Positions 46,927-56,188 of a stretch of 64,000 nucleotides of DNA are shown here, piece after piece; positions within the stretch are counted from its first letter, which is position 1; the number at the start of each line of letters is the position of its first letter. Source of the DNA: Paludibacterium paludis (GTDB lineage: Bacteria; Pseudomonadota; Gammaproteobacteria; Burkholderiales; Chromobacteriaceae). The notes below the pieces were generated by a model. That model was not told the DNA's origin. It saw nothing but the letters and a program-made list of their open reading frames with translations, and ran no database searches. The position numbers were made by a program, and so were the translations under genes. The stretch covers positions 806,001-870,000 of the forward strand of contig NZ_CP069161.1 of the NCBI RefSeq assembly GCF_018802605.1, read 5' to 3'.

Positions 46927-47025
46927 CGGTGCCTTTCCTGGGAAACGTGCTGATTGTATCCCCCCAGCGAGTCCAAGAAAACAGTGTATGGGACGGCACT
47001 TTGTCCGGTTGGCGGCGCGTGTCGC

Positions 47026-47050
47026 AAAAAACCCGCCAGGAAGGCGGGTT
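47026..47050 (-). terminator. Terminator after nadA
   Basis: On the minus strand AACCCGCC / GGCGGGTT stem with a 5-nt loop followed by six U. Confidence 0.87.
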
Positions 47051-47062
47051 CGCGAGCAAGGA

Positions 47063-47980
47063 TCAGAGGGTGTAACGTCGGCTGAATTCGAGCATGCGCT
47101 CGACGGGTTTTCTGGCCGCCTCGATCGCCTCGGGGCTCAGATAGTCGATGACGAGACCCTCTCCCTGTTGCGCGCGCCGCACAGCTTCGACCGTGTTCAT
47201 CTTCATGTACGGACAGGAGTTGCACTGGCAGCCGGCGTAGATCGGCGCTTGCCTCAAATCGAGGTCCGGTCGCGCGAGGCCCATGTTGTAGAGGATACCG
47301 TCCTCGGTCGCCACGAAAATGACATCCTTGGGGTTGCCCTCATACTGTTTCACCCAGTTGAGCATGCCGGAGGTCGAGCCGACGTATTCGGCCTGCTTGA
47401 GCACGGGCAGGGGACTTTCCGGGTGGGCGATCAGATGCGATGCCCCCGGTACGGCATTGAGCGCCTCATTGAGCGCCGCTTCATTGAACTTGTCGTGAAC
47501 CTCGCAGACGGCAGACCATAAAGGCATATCATAGCCATACTGATAATTCAGATAGGCGCCCATGTTGCGATCCGGAGAGAACATGACTTTCTTGCCCTCG
47601 CCAATCAGGTGGGCAATGATGTCATCGACATTGCGGCTAGTGACAATCCAGTCGGACAGGGCCTTATGCTCGGCGCTGGAGTTGATGTAGGCGACATGCA
47701 CGTGATCGGGGTGGCTGTCGCGCCAGCGCTTCAGGGCGACGATATCGGTCTGGGTCACCAACGAACAGGTGGAGCCGGCGTCGGGAAGAATCACGGTGGC
47801 GGCGGGGTTGAGAATCTTGGCGGTTTCGGCCATGAAGCGCACGCCGGCGAAAACGATGGTGTCGGCCTCGGCCTCCCTGGCGAACAGGGACAGCTCCAGG
47901 CTGTCGCCGACCTTGTCGGCCATCTGCTGGATTTCGGGCTGGGTGTAATAGTGGGCGAGTGTGACGACTCGTTTCGTCAT
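47063..47980 (-). CDS. nadA: Quinolinate synthase
   Basis: 305 residues from ATG at 47980, with GGAG upstream; the open frame to 48037 runs into a hairpin. Short-type NadA with 4Fe-4S ligand cysteines in [24 protein letters not shown] and the C-terminal [34 protein letters not shown] is the N-terminal substrate region. It condenses iminoaspartate with dihydroxyacetone phosphate. nadB/nadC are not adjacent. Confidence 0.95.
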   Translation of the reverse strand: MTKRVVTLAHYYTQPEIQQMADKVGDSLELSLFAREAEADTIVFAGVRFMAETAKILNPAATVILPDAGSTCSLVTQTDIVALKRWRDSHPDHVHVAYINSSAEHKALSDWIVTSRNVDDIIAHLIGEGKKVMFSPDRNMGAYLNYQYGYDMPLWSAVCEVHDKFNEAALNEALNAVPGASHLIAHPESPLPVLKQAEYVGSTSGMLNWVKQYEGNPKDVIFVATEDGILYNMGLARPDLDLRQAPIYAGCQCNSCPYMKMNTVEAVRRAQQGEGLVIDYLSPEAIEAARKPVERMLEFSRRYTL

Positions 47981-47995
47981 GATGATGCGGCTCCC

Positions 47996-48015
47996 GTTGC
48001 GACGAGAGTCGCAAC
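47996..48015. promoter_or_regulatory. Perfect inverted repeat upstream of nadA
   Basis: GTTGCGAC-GAGA-GTCGCAAC, 8-bp arms, 16 bp upstream of the nadA ATG; related TTGCG/CGCAA and GCGTC/GACGC elements continue to about 48037. Either an operator or a leader hairpin. Confidence 0.5.
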
Positions 48016-48182
48016 GCGTCATATTGATGCGACGCAATAAATGGTTGTCGTGAAACAGTAAAGATTAACAATATTGATCCCAAATTGCCACTCCCGCAGA
48101 GTCGGAAGTCTGACGGAAGCTCTCGGAACCTTTTATTGAAACCCGGATGGCCAGGCCCATCCTCGCTCGGGATATCATAACG

Positions 48183-50891
48183 ATGAAACCGCATTACCTC
48201 ACCCCGCTGTTTTCGCCGCGAAACGTGGCGGTTGTCGGTGCCAGCGACAAGCCGGGTTCCATCGGGCAGGCCGTTTTCTCCAATCTTCTGGCGGGCAACT
48301 TCCAGGGCAAGCTCTATCCGGTCAATCTCAACCACAAGGTGGTGGCGGGCATGCCCGCGGTTCAGTCCGTGAGGCTGATCGAAGGAGCGGTCGACCTGGC
48401 TGTGGTGACGACCGCGCTGCGCGCCTTGCCCGGCATTGTGAAGGACTGCGGCAAAAAGGGTGTCAAGGCGGTGCTGCTGGCCAAAGAGTTTTCCGATAGC
48501 GATCAGCTCGAACGCGAAATCCTCAACGAGTCGCTGTCGATCGCGCGCCACTACGGTATCCGGGTTCTGGGCCCCAATGTCCTGGGGCTGATGCGCCCTG
48601 TGGCGGGCTTCAATGCGACCAATTACAGCAACCGCGTCCGTCCCGGCAACCTCGCGCTGGTGTCGCAGTCCAGCGCGCTGTGCGCGGCCATGCTCGACTG
48701 GGCCGACGGCAAGAGTATCGGCTTTTCCAGTGTGATTTCGGTGGGCGAGGCGCTGGACGTGGATTTCGGGGAGATTCTCGATTTCCTTGTCGCCGACAAC
48801 TTCACGCAGGGCATCCTGTTGCACGTGCACCACATTCACGATGCGCGACGCTTCATGAGCGCCATGCGCGCCGCGGCGCGAACCAAGCCGGTCGTGGTGA
48901 TCAAGTCGGGCCGTTTCGAAGACAGCGTGACCGGCGTAACGCATTCGAGCAACCTTGTGGCGAGCGGCGATGTGTTCGACTCCGCGCTGTCCCGCGCGGG
49001 GGTGCTGCGGGTGAATACCATTGCCCAGCTCTTTACCGCTGCCAAGGTGCTGGCGGCCAATTACCGGGTGCAGGGCCGCCGGCTGGCGATCGTGACCAAC
49101 GGTATCGGGCCCGGCGTGTTGGCGGCCGATAGCACGTACACCTACGGTGTGGAGCTGGCGCAGCTGTCGCCGGCGACAATCGAATTGCTTGACGAGGTGT
49201 TGCCGCGCAACTGGTCGCACGGCAATCCCCTGGACATTATCGGGGATGCCAGCCCGGCCCGTTTCCGCACCGCGGTGAAAGCCTGTCTGGACGATCCCGG
49301 TGTGGATGGGGTTCTGGTGATTTTCACCCCGCAGTCGGGAACGGATCATTTGACGACAGCGCAATTGATGGTGGGTCTGCAGCGCGAAGCGAGCAAGCCG
49401 CTGTTCCTCTCCTGGCTTGGCGAGGCGAAGGTGTCGGAGAGCCGGGAGCTGTTCAGCAAGGCCAAATGCGCGCATTTCAGCGCGCCGGAATTCGCGATCG
49501 AGGTGTTCCGCAACCTGGCCAATTATCACCACAACCAGCAGCTGTTGTTGCAAACGCCGGGCCCCTTGGGCGGTCGCCAGGAGCCCGCCGACGCGGAGCG
49601 GGCGCGCCGGGTCGTGAACCGGGCGCTGAAAGAAGGGCGCAACGTCCTGTCGGAGCGGGAGTCCAAGGAAGTGTTGGCGGCCTTCAAGATTCCGGTCAAT
49701 CCGACCCATCTTGCCCGCAATGAAGACGAGGCGGTGCAACTGGCCCAGAAGAACGGTTACCCGGTTGTACTCAAGATCGATTCGCCCGACATCATTTATA
49801 AGTCCGATGTGGGGGGAGTGGAGCTGAACATCGCCAACGAAGCCTCGTTGCGCCAGGCGTTCGCCGATATCGTGGGGCGCGCCCGTACCCTGCGGCCGGA
49901 TGCCCACATCGAAGGGGTGTCCGTTCAGCCGATGCGCAAGCGGCGCTTTGCCAGGGAGTTGATGGTCGGGGTGACGCACGATACATCGTTCGGTCCGGTG
50001 ATCACTTTCGGCGCGGGCGGCATTGCCGTTGAAATCATGCAGGACCGGGCGCTCGGCTTGCCGCCGTTGAACAGCTATCTGGTCAACAGCATGATCGACA
50101 AGACGCGCATCGGGAAAATCCTCGGCGCATTCAAGAACCTTCCTCCCATCGATCGGCAGGAACTCGAGGCGGTGCTGTTGCATGTGTCGGAGATGGTGTG
50201 CGAGATGCCGGAAATCCGCGAAATGGACATCAACCCCCTGGTGGCCGACGAGCGCGGGGTGATCGCCCTGGATGCGCGGATCATCGTCGAGAAGGCCAGG
50301 CCGGATCGCCGCAATTACCGGCACATGGCCATCATGCCCTATCCGACCCGGATGGTGAAAAACGCCAAGTTGACGGACGGCACCGATGTGATCATTCGTC
50401 CTGTCCGCCCGGAAGACGCCGACATGCAGCAGCAATTCGTGCGCAATCTGTCCGAGGAGAGCCGCTACAACCGCTATATGTCGAGCATCAAGCAGCTATC
50501 CCAGACCATGCTGGTCCGGTTCACCCAGCTTGATTACGATCGCGAAATGGCGCTGGCGATGACCCGCGTCGATGAAGCGGGCAAGGAGGAGCAACTGGCC
50601 GTGGCCCGTTTCATCACCGATCCGGATAACGAGAGTTGCGAGTTCGCCCTGGAAGTGGCCGACCGCTGGCAGGGCAGGGGCATCGGTTTCATCCTGATGT
50701 CGGCGCTGTTCGATGCGGCGCGGGATCAGGGGCTGGCCGTCATGCGCGGAGAGGTTCTCGCGGGCAACAAGGGCATGCTCAAGCTCATGCACAAACTGGG
50801 CTTCAAGGTCGAGCCCCACCCTGAAGACCGGGCGCTGACGATTGTCGCCAAAGCCCTGGCCGATGAAGCGCCGCAGGCCGCGGGTAATTAA
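48183..50891 (+). CDS. patZ: PatZ-type protein lysine acetyltransferase (acyl-CoA synthetase-like + GNAT)
   Basis: 902 residues from ATG at 48183 (MKPHYLTPLFSPRNVAVVGA); an ATG 12 codons upstream is possible. Order: CoA-binding Rossmann domain (residues ~10-130), succinyl-CoA-ligase-like domains (NLALVSQSSALCAAMLDWAD, VVVIKSGRFEDSVTG), ATP-grasp domain (~480-700; YPVVLKIDSPDIIYKSDVGGVELN) and C-terminal GNAT domain (~730-880; DRWQGRGIGFILMSALFDAA is the acetyl-CoA loop). This is the E. coli PatZ/Salmonella Pat layout. These enzymes acetylate and silence Acs and other proteins; the ligase part is catalytically dead in known members and senses acetyl-CoA. Confidence 0.88.
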   Translation: MKPHYLTPLFSPRNVAVVGASDKPGSIGQAVFSNLLAGNFQGKLYPVNLNHKVVAGMPAVQSVRLIEGAVDLAVVTTALRALPGIVKDCGKKGVKAVLLAKEFSDSDQLEREILNESLSIARHYGIRVLGPNVLGLMRPVAGFNATNYSNRVRPGNLALVSQSSALCAAMLDWADGKSIGFSSVISVGEALDVDFGEILDFLVADNFTQGILLHVHHIHDARRFMSAMRAAARTKPVVVIKSGRFEDSVTGVTHSSNLVASGDVFDSALSRAGVLRVNTIAQLFTAAKVLAANYRVQGRRLAIVTNGIGPGVLAADSTYTYGVELAQLSPATIELLDEVLPRNWSHGNPLDIIGDASPARFRTAVKACLDDPGVDGVLVIFTPQSGTDHLTTAQLMVGLQREASKPLFLSWLGEAKVSESRELFSKAKCAHFSAPEFAIEVFRNLANYHHNQQLLLQTPGPLGGRQEPADAERARRVVNRALKEGRNVLSERESKEVLAAFKIPVNPTHLARNEDEAVQLAQKNGYPVVLKIDSPDIIYKSDVGGVELNIANEASLRQAFADIVGRARTLRPDAHIEGVSVQPMRKRRFARELMVGVTHDTSFGPVITFGAGGIAVEIMQDRALGLPPLNSYLVNSMIDKTRIGKILGAFKNLPPIDRQELEAVLLHVSEMVCEMPEIREMDINPLVADERGVIALDARIIVEKARPDRRNYRHMAIMPYPTRMVKNAKLTDGTDVIIRPVRPEDADMQQQFVRNLSEESRYNRYMSSIKQLSQTMLVRFTQLDYDREMALAMTRVDEAGKEEQLAVARFITDPDNESCEFALEVADRWQGRGIGFILMSALFDAARDQGLAVMRGEVLAGNKGMLKLMHKLGFKVEPHPEDRALTIVAKALADEAPQAAGN

Positions 50892-50895
50892 GCGC

Positions 50896-50936
50896 TTGCA
50901 AGATAAGGGAAAAATGCCCTAGAATCGAGGGCTTTT
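50896..50936 (+). promoter_or_regulatory. rpsP promoter overlapping a terminator-like hairpin
   Basis: TTGCAA (50896-50901), 18-bp spacer, TAGAAT (50920-50925). The -10 lies in the loop of GCCCT-N7-AGGGC flanked by A and T runs (50911-50936), which may end the patZ transcript. Confidence 0.65.
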
Positions 50937-50970
50937 CTACGATACCGTTTTTATACAAGGACAATCGACA

Positions 50971-51219
50971 ATGGTAGTGATTCGTCTGGCACGCGGCGGC
51001 TCCAAGAACCGTCCGTTCTACAATATCGTTGTGACCGACTCCCGTAGCCGTCGCGACGGTCGTTTCATCGAGCGCGTGGGCTTCTACAACCCGGTTGCCA
51101 ACGAGAAGGAAGAGCGCGTCCGCGTCACCATGGACCGTCTGAACTACTGGATCGGCGTGGGTGCCCAGGTGTCCGACTCCGTCGCTCGCGTGGTCAAGGA
51201 ACTGAAAGTCGCTGCCTAA
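50971..51219 (+). CDS. rpsP: 30S ribosomal protein S16
   Basis: 82 residues, [20 protein letters not shown] with [21 protein letters not shown]. First gene of rpsP-rimM-trmD-rplS, transcribed from the promoter at 50896-50925. Confidence 0.97.
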   Translation: MVVIRLARGGSKNRPFYNIVVTDSRSRRDGRFIERVGFYNPVANEKEERVRVTMDRLNYWIGVGAQVSDSVARVVKELKVAA

Positions 51220-51255
51220 GCGCCTTTTTTCATGACGTTGAAGGGTACCCCAGCA

Positions 51256-51762
51256 ATGCGCGACGACGAACTCGTGGTTATGGGCTATGTCAGTGGCGCC
51301 TTCGGGGTTCGCGGCTGGGTGAAAGTCCATGCCGATACCGAATTCGAAGACAGTCTGTTCGACTATCCCGAATGGCTGATCGGCAAGAATGGCGTCTGGA
51401 AAACCTACCGTTTCGAAGACGGTGCGGTCCAGCCCAAGGCGCTCGTGGCCAAACTCGAAGGAGTGGCCGACCGCGACGCTGCGGACAGTCTCAAGGGATC
51501 GCAAGTCGCAATCCTGCGGGACCAGTTGCCGGAACCCGACGACGATGAGTATTACTGGGCCGATCTGATCGGTCTTGATGTGGTCAACCGGTCGGGCCAG
51601 GCGCTCGGCAAGGTGACAAAACTGTTGGGTACGGGAGCGCACGATATCCTGGTCGTTCACGATGGCAAGACGGAGAGGATGATTCCTTTCGTCGAGCAGT
51701 TCGTCGGCAAAGTGGATATCGAGGCGGGTACCATCGAGGTGGATTGGGGTCTCGATTTCTGA
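51256..51762 (+). CDS. rimM: 16S rRNA processing protein RimM
   Basis: 168 residues from ATG at 51256; an in-frame ATG at 51232 would add eight residues but has no ribosome-binding site. [20 protein letters not shown] is the RimM N-terminal motif, [14 protein letters not shown] opens the PRC-barrel. It assists 30S head maturation through S19. The stop overlaps the trmD start by 1 bp. Confidence 0.93.
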   Translation: MRDDELVVMGYVSGAFGVRGWVKVHADTEFEDSLFDYPEWLIGKNGVWKTYRFEDGAVQPKALVAKLEGVADRDAADSLKGSQVAILRDQLPEPDDDEYYWADLIGLDVVNRSGQALGKVTKLLGTGAHDILVVHDGKTERMIPFVEQFVGKVDIEAGTIEVDWGLDF

Positions 51763-52532
51763 TGCGTGTGGACGCCATCACCCTTTTCCCGGAGATGTTC
51801 GAGGCGGTGACCCGTTTCGGCATCAGTCGCCGGGCCCATGAAATGGGGCTGTGGGAGTTTGCCGCATGGAATCCGCGTGACTTTACCGAGGACAATTATC
51901 GCAGGGTGGACGATCGTCCCTTCGGCGGAGGTCCCGGAATGGTCATGCAGCCCGAGCCGCTGGAGAAAGCCGTCGATGCTGCCAGGAACGCGCAGCGGGA
52001 AGCGGGAGTCGCCCGGTCCCGGGTGGTGTATCTCTCCCCGCAGGGGCCGGCCCTGACGCATGGCAAGGCGCAAGCGCTCGCCGGCGAAGCGGGTCTCGTG
52101 CTGTTGTGCGGACGTTACGAAGGCATCGATCAGCGGCTGCTCGACCGTGTTGTCGACGAGGAAATCTCGATCGGCGACTACGTGTTGTCCGGCGGAGAGC
52201 TGCCTGCGATGGTGCTGATCGATACGATCGTGCGGCTGTTGCCGGGCGCATTGAACGATTCGCTTTCGGCGGTGGAGGACTCGTTTGTTTCGGGCCTGCT
52301 CGATTGCCCGCACTACACCCGTCCCGAAGAATACCGCGGCATGCGGGTGCCGGATGTGTTGATGTCCGGTAATCATGCCCTGATCGCCAAATGGCGACTC
52401 AAACAGTCGCTCGGAAAGACGTGGCTTAATCGCCCCGATCTTCTGAAAGACCGAACATTATCCAAACAGGAGGCAGGGCTGCTGGCAGAGTTTCAGCAGG
52501 AACATGCCCCCGCAAAAAAACAGGAGTCCTGA
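51762..52532 (+). CDS. trmD: tRNA (guanine37-N1)-methyltransferase
   Basis: 256 residues from ATG at 51762. SPOUT-class knot: [43 protein letters not shown]-terminal [20 protein letters not shown] and [13 protein letters not shown] are conserved. It makes m1G37 in tRNAs reading CNN/GGG-type codons, preventing +1 frameshifts. Confidence 0.96.
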   Translation: MRVDAITLFPEMFEAVTRFGISRRAHEMGLWEFAAWNPRDFTEDNYRRVDDRPFGGGPGMVMQPEPLEKAVDAARNAQREAGVARSRVVYLSPQGPALTHGKAQALAGEAGLVLLCGRYEGIDQRLLDRVVDEEISIGDYVLSGGELPAMVLIDTIVRLLPGALNDSLSAVEDSFVSGLLDCPHYTRPEEYRGMRVPDVLMSGNHALIAKWRLKQSLGKTWLNRPDLLKDRTLSKQEAGLLAEFQQEHAPAKKQES

Positions 52533-52533
52533 C

Positions 52534-52902
52534 ATGGATCTGATTCAGCAACTCGAGCAAGAAGAAATCGCTCGCCTTGGCAAAACCGTTCCTTCCTTCG
52601 CTCCCGGTGACACCGTCATCGTGCAAGTCAAGGTAAAGGAAGGTAACCGCGAACGTCTGCAGGCCTACGAAGGCGTGGTTATCGCCAAGCGCAACCGCGG
52701 TCTGAACAGCGCCTTCATCGTGCGCAAGATCTCCGCCGGTGAAGGCGTGGAACGTACCTTCCAGACCTACTCTCCGCTGGTTGCCTCGATCGAAGTGAAG
52801 CGCCGTGGTGACGTGCGTCGCGCCAAGCTGTACTACCTGCGTGGCCGCACCGGCAAGGCCGCTCGTATCAAGGAAAAGCTGCCGACCCGCAAAGAAGCGT
52901 AA
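52534..52902 (+). CDS. rplS: 50S ribosomal protein L19
   Basis: 122 residues from ATG at 52534. [33 protein letters not shown] and [27 protein letters not shown] are typical. It sits at the 30S-50S interface. Last gene of the operon; a strong terminator follows at 52927-52955. Confidence 0.97.
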   Translation: MDLIQQLEQEEIARLGKTVPSFAPGDTVIVQVKVKEGNRERLQAYEGVVIAKRNRGLNSAFIVRKISAGEGVERTFQTYSPLVASIEVKRRGDVRRAKLYYLRGRTGKAARIKEKLPTRKEA

Positions 52903-52926
52903 GCTTCCCGGATTCCGGTATGATGA

Positions 52927-52955
52927 AAAGCGCAAGGCATGGCCTTGCGCTTTTT
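52927..52955 (+). terminator. Terminator after rplS
   Basis: AAAGCGCAAGGC / GCCTTGCGCTTT with a 3-nt loop and T-run. Confidence 0.9.
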
Positions 52956-52977
52956 CTATTTGGGAAGGAGGCGTTGT

Positions 52978-53442
52978 ATGCCATGGAGCGCCGTGATCGA
53001 AGCGCCGTTCGGACGCTTGGGAGTGCGTACCGACAGTGAACATGTTCGCGAGATCCGTTTTCTGGACCGCAGCGAAGCCCTGCGGGCGCCGACCTCTCCT
53101 GTGGCCGTGGAAACCGTGCGCCAGTTGGAGCAGTATTTTCTTGATGCCGATTTCCGGTTCTCCGTGCCGATAGAGTTGACAGGCACGCCGTTTCAAGTGC
53201 GTGTGTGGGAGCGCATCGCGCGGATCCCGAAGGGACAAACCATCACGTACACGACGCTGGCCGAGGATATCGGGTCCGTCGCGCGCGCGGTTGGCGGCGC
53301 CTGTGGGCGCAATCCGGTTCCTGTCATCGTTCCATGCCACCGGGTGGTGGCCGTTTCGGGGATCGGTGGTTTCAACGGAGCCGCTGACGACAGCCTTCTG
53401 AGCCTCCCCATCAAGCGCTGGTTGCTGGCCCATGAGCTCTGA
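52978..53442 (+). CDS. ogt: Methylated-DNA-protein cysteine methyltransferase
   Basis: 154 residues from ATG at 52978, preceded by AAGGAGG. Helix-turn-helix region TPFQVRVWERIARIPKGQTITYTTLA and active site VIVPCHRVV with the acceptor Cys. It repairs O6-methylguanine in one turnover. The family length is that of Ogt, without an Ada regulatory domain. Overlaps xerD by 11 bp. Confidence 0.93.
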   Translation: MPWSAVIEAPFGRLGVRTDSEHVREIRFLDRSEALRAPTSPVAVETVRQLEQYFLDADFRFSVPIELTGTPFQVRVWERIARIPKGQTITYTTLAEDIGSVARAVGGACGRNPVPVIVPCHRVVAVSGIGGFNGAADDSLLSLPIKRWLLAHEL

Positions 53443-54322
53443 TGCGGCGCTGATTGAGCGTTTTCTGGAAGCGTTATGGCTGGAAGACGGTTTGTCCGAC
53501 AACACGCGCGCCGCCTACCGCCGGGACTTGGCCAAACTGAGCGAACGCCTGTCGACCGACGGTGATTGCGATCTGATGCGAGCGGACCGCGCCGCCATTG
53601 AGCGGGCGCTTCTGATCCGCGCCGACACCGACAAACCGGCGACCCGTGCCAGGCTGATGAGCACAACCCGGCGTTTTTTCCGATTCCTTAATGCGGAAGG
53701 ATTGCGCGAAGACGATCCGGTTGATCGTCTGAGTGCGCCGCGCACCGGTCAGCGCTTGCCAAAATCCCTGTCGGAACGGCATGTCGAGGCCTTGCTCGAT
53801 GCGCCGGATGTGGCCTCGCCGTTCGGTTTGCGAGACAGGGCGATGCTCGAGTTGCTTTACGCCTGTGGTTTGCGGGTTTCCGAACTGGTCGGATTAACAC
53901 TCTCCCAGCTGGATTTACAGGCCGGCGTCCTGAAGACGATGGGCAAGGGCAGCAAGGAGAGGCTGGTGCCGATGGGGGAGGTGGCCCGCGAATGGCTGGA
54001 GCGCTATCTTGTCGACGCACGCCCAGTGTTGCTGGCCGGCAAGGAAAATGATGCGGTATTCATTTCTCAGCGCAAAGGTCCGCTGACCCGGCAGATGGCC
54101 TGGTTTCTCATTGTCCGCTACGCCCGTTCCGCCGGTCTTCCTCCGGTGAGTCCTCATACGTTGCGCCACGCATTCGCGACCCATCTTGTCAATCACGGCG
54201 CCGACCTGCGCGTCGTCCAGCTGTTGCTGGGGCATGCCGATATTTCCACCACCCAGATTTATACCCATGTCGCGCGCGAGCGTTTGAAAGCGCTGCATCG
54301 CCAACACCATCCCCGAGGTTGA
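53432..54322 (+). CDS. xerD: Tyrosine recombinase XerD
   Basis: 296 residues. SAM-like core-binding domain (LIERFLEALWLEDGLSDNTRAAYRRDL), then the catalytic domain with Arg (YACGLRVSELVGL), Lys in GKGSKERLVPMG, HxxR (HTLRHAFATHLVNHGADLRVVQLLLGH) and Tyr in STTQIYTHV. It resolves chromosome dimers at dif with XerC. Length and position after ogt suggest the chromosomal XerD rather than an integron or phage integrase. Confidence 0.9.
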   Translation: MSSDAALIERFLEALWLEDGLSDNTRAAYRRDLAKLSERLSTDGDCDLMRADRAAIERALLIRADTDKPATRARLMSTTRRFFRFLNAEGLREDDPVDRLSAPRTGQRLPKSLSERHVEALLDAPDVASPFGLRDRAMLELLYACGLRVSELVGLTLSQLDLQAGVLKTMGKGSKERLVPMGEVAREWLERYLVDARPVLLAGKENDAVFISQRKGPLTRQMAWFLIVRYARSAGLPPVSPHTLRHAFATHLVNHGADLRVVQLLLGHADISTTQIYTHVARERLKALHRQHHPRG

Positions 54323-54770
54323 TTCTCGTCAAAAAAATTGCATGTACTTGCCAGAAAACGATGCTATACAGTTATGGCAGTTGTGCGTTTATATATTAGT
54401 TTCATTATTAATAATGACATATTTAAAATCGCCCCGCCTGTCTCAGGAAGACGATTCTTGCTTCAATTTCTTGAGAAAAGACAATGTCGTAGACCATTGC
54501 CGTTGGCGGATTTCGACTTCTTCTCGCTCTAGCAAGTAAGAAAGCCTTAATTAGTGATTCATTATTAATGAATGTAGTAATGAACCGAATTGCACTAGAA
54601 TCTGGAATGTAAGAAAAGTCTGATACTCGTGAAAAGCAGTGGTAGCAGGTTTTCAGAGCGTTTGGACACAAGGCGGAAAGATTGCCGCGTGTCGGGTTTT
54701 TCATCGGGAACAGACGGATACCATCGCCTGTTAGGGCGAGGCCAAAGTCAAAACATGAGGTACTCGAAAA
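54323..54770 (+). promoter_or_regulatory. cadBA upstream region with two related palindromes
   Basis: An AT-rich 448-bp gap without a credible gene. It holds a perfect palindrome TCATTATTAATAATGA (54402-54417) and a second one, ATTCATTATTAATGAAT (54557-54573); both contain the 12-mer TTCATTATTAAT (54401 and 54558). Centres are about 155 bp apart, close to 15 helical turns. These are good candidates for regulator sites controlling cadBA. No convincing -35/-10 pair was identified, and no cadC gene is in the window. Confidence 0.6.
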
Positions 54771-56087
54771 ATGTCTTCTACACCCAAGAAAATCGGTTTG
54801 TTAGCGTGTATCGGTGTGGTGGCCGGTAACATGATGGGTAGTGGTATCGCCCTTCTGCCGGCGAACCTTGCACACATCGGTTCCATCTCTGTTTTCAGCT
54901 GGTTTGTCAGCATGTTCGGCGCCATGTGCCTGGCGTATGTTTACGCCCGACTGGGTACGGTCAACCCGCAATCGGGTGGTCCGATCGCTTACGCCGGTGA
55001 AGTGTCCCCGGCCTTCGGTTTCCAGACCGGCGTATTGTACTACCACGCCAACTGGATCGGTAACCTGGCCATCGCCGTGACCGGTGTGGCTTATCTGTCC
55101 GCTTTCTTCCCCGCCTTGAACGATCCGTTCATCGCGACCATGGCCAGTATCGTGGTTGTCTGGATCTTTACCCTGGTCAACCTGATGGGTGGTACCTGGG
55201 TGAGCCGTCTGACCTCGTTCGGCCTGATTCTGATCCTGATCCCGGTTGTGCTGACCGCCACCGTGGGCTGGGCCTGGTTCGACTCCACGACCTATGTCGC
55301 CAACTGGAACACTTCCGGCAAAACCGCCCCGATGGCCGTTGTGACCGCCGTGATCTCGTGCCTGTGGGCCTTCGTCGGTGTTGAGTCCGCCTCCGTTTCC
55401 ACCGGTCAGGTCGAAAATCCGAAGCGCAACGTTCCGCTGGCCACCATGCTGGGTACTGGCCTTGCCGGTCTGGTGTACATCTCGTCCACCCAGGTGATCG
55501 GTGGTATGTTCCCGGCCAAGGAAATGGCGGCTTCCGGTGCTCCGTTCGCTCTGGCTACCAGCCACATGTTCGGCCCCTGGACTGAAAAATTTGTTTCCGC
55601 CTTCACCGCTTTCGCCTGCTTCACCTCGCTCGGTTCGTGGATGATGCTGGTTGGCGAAGCCGGTAAGCGCGCTGCCGATGACGGCAACTTCCCGGCCATT
55701 TATGGCAAAACCGACAGCCGCGGCGTTGCCCGCTCCGGTCTGGTGCTCGCTTCGATCAAAATGACGCTGCTGCTCCTGGCCCTGAACTTCTTCGCCGGCT
55801 CTGGCAATGCCTCCGGTCTGTTCAGCCAGCTGACCTCGATCGCCGTGCTGCTGACCCTGCTGCCGTACTTCTACTCGTGCATCAACCTGATTCGCTTCGA
55901 AGGCATGACCACCAAGAGCGTCATTGCCGTGATCGCCTCGATCGTGGGTTGCGGCTTCTGCTTCGTGGCTCTGGCCGGTGCCGATGCCACCCCGCTGATG
56001 GCTACCTTCCTGGTATCGCTGACCATCCTGATGTTCTACGCGAACAAGATGGGTCGTCGCCAGGCTGCCGGTACCCACGCCGAGTAA
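54771..56087 (+). CDS. cadB: Lysine:cadaverine antiporter CadB type
   Basis: 438 residues, 12 membrane segments, basic amino acid/polyamine antiporter family. KKIGLLACIGVVAGNMMGSGIALLPANLA is the CadB/AdiC/PotE first-helix substrate motif, with SAVGIE-like WAFVGVESASVSTGQVENPKRNVP. Position directly before cadA makes CadB (lysine in, cadaverine out) the best call over AdiC or PotE. Codon choice is strongly biased toward C-ending and GGT/CGT/CTG codons, like a highly expressed gene. A 42-nt hairpin separates it from cadA. Confidence 0.88.
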   Translation: MSSTPKKIGLLACIGVVAGNMMGSGIALLPANLAHIGSISVFSWFVSMFGAMCLAYVYARLGTVNPQSGGPIAYAGEVSPAFGFQTGVLYYHANWIGNLAIAVTGVAYLSAFFPALNDPFIATMASIVVVWIFTLVNLMGGTWVSRLTSFGLILILIPVVLTATVGWAWFDSTTYVANWNTSGKTAPMAVVTAVISCLWAFVGVESASVSTGQVENPKRNVPLATMLGTGLAGLVYISSTQVIGGMFPAKEMAASGAPFALATSHMFGPWTEKFVSAFTAFACFTSLGSWMMLVGEAGKRAADDGNFPAIYGKTDSRGVARSGLVLASIKMTLLLLALNFFAGSGNASGLFSQLTSIAVLLTLLPYFYSCINLIRFEGMTTKSVIAVIASIVGCGFCFVALAGADATPLMATFLVSLTILMFYANKMGRRQAAGTHAE

Positions 56088-56121
56088 GCGCTGTAAGCGG
56101 TATTGAACGATTTACCTGATC

Positions 56122-56163
56122 GCATGCGGAGCGAATTCCAGCTCCGCCGGAATCTCCGCATGC
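56122..56163 (+). promoter_or_regulatory. Intercistronic hairpin between cadB and cadA
   Basis: GCATGCGGAG (56122-56131) and CTCCGCATGC (56154-56163) form a perfect 10-bp stem, with an inner GGAG/CTCC element, and no U-run after it. More like an mRNA-processing or stability element than a terminator. Confidence 0.6.
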
Positions 56164-56188
56164 TGTTTCACCCAAGAGAGGGACTTTT

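Noticed and set aside
47664..50435. Open frame of over 900 codons on the minus strand opposite patZ and nadA
   Set aside because: Shadow frame of two well-supported genes; low-complexity His/Arg/Gly-rich translation with no domain.
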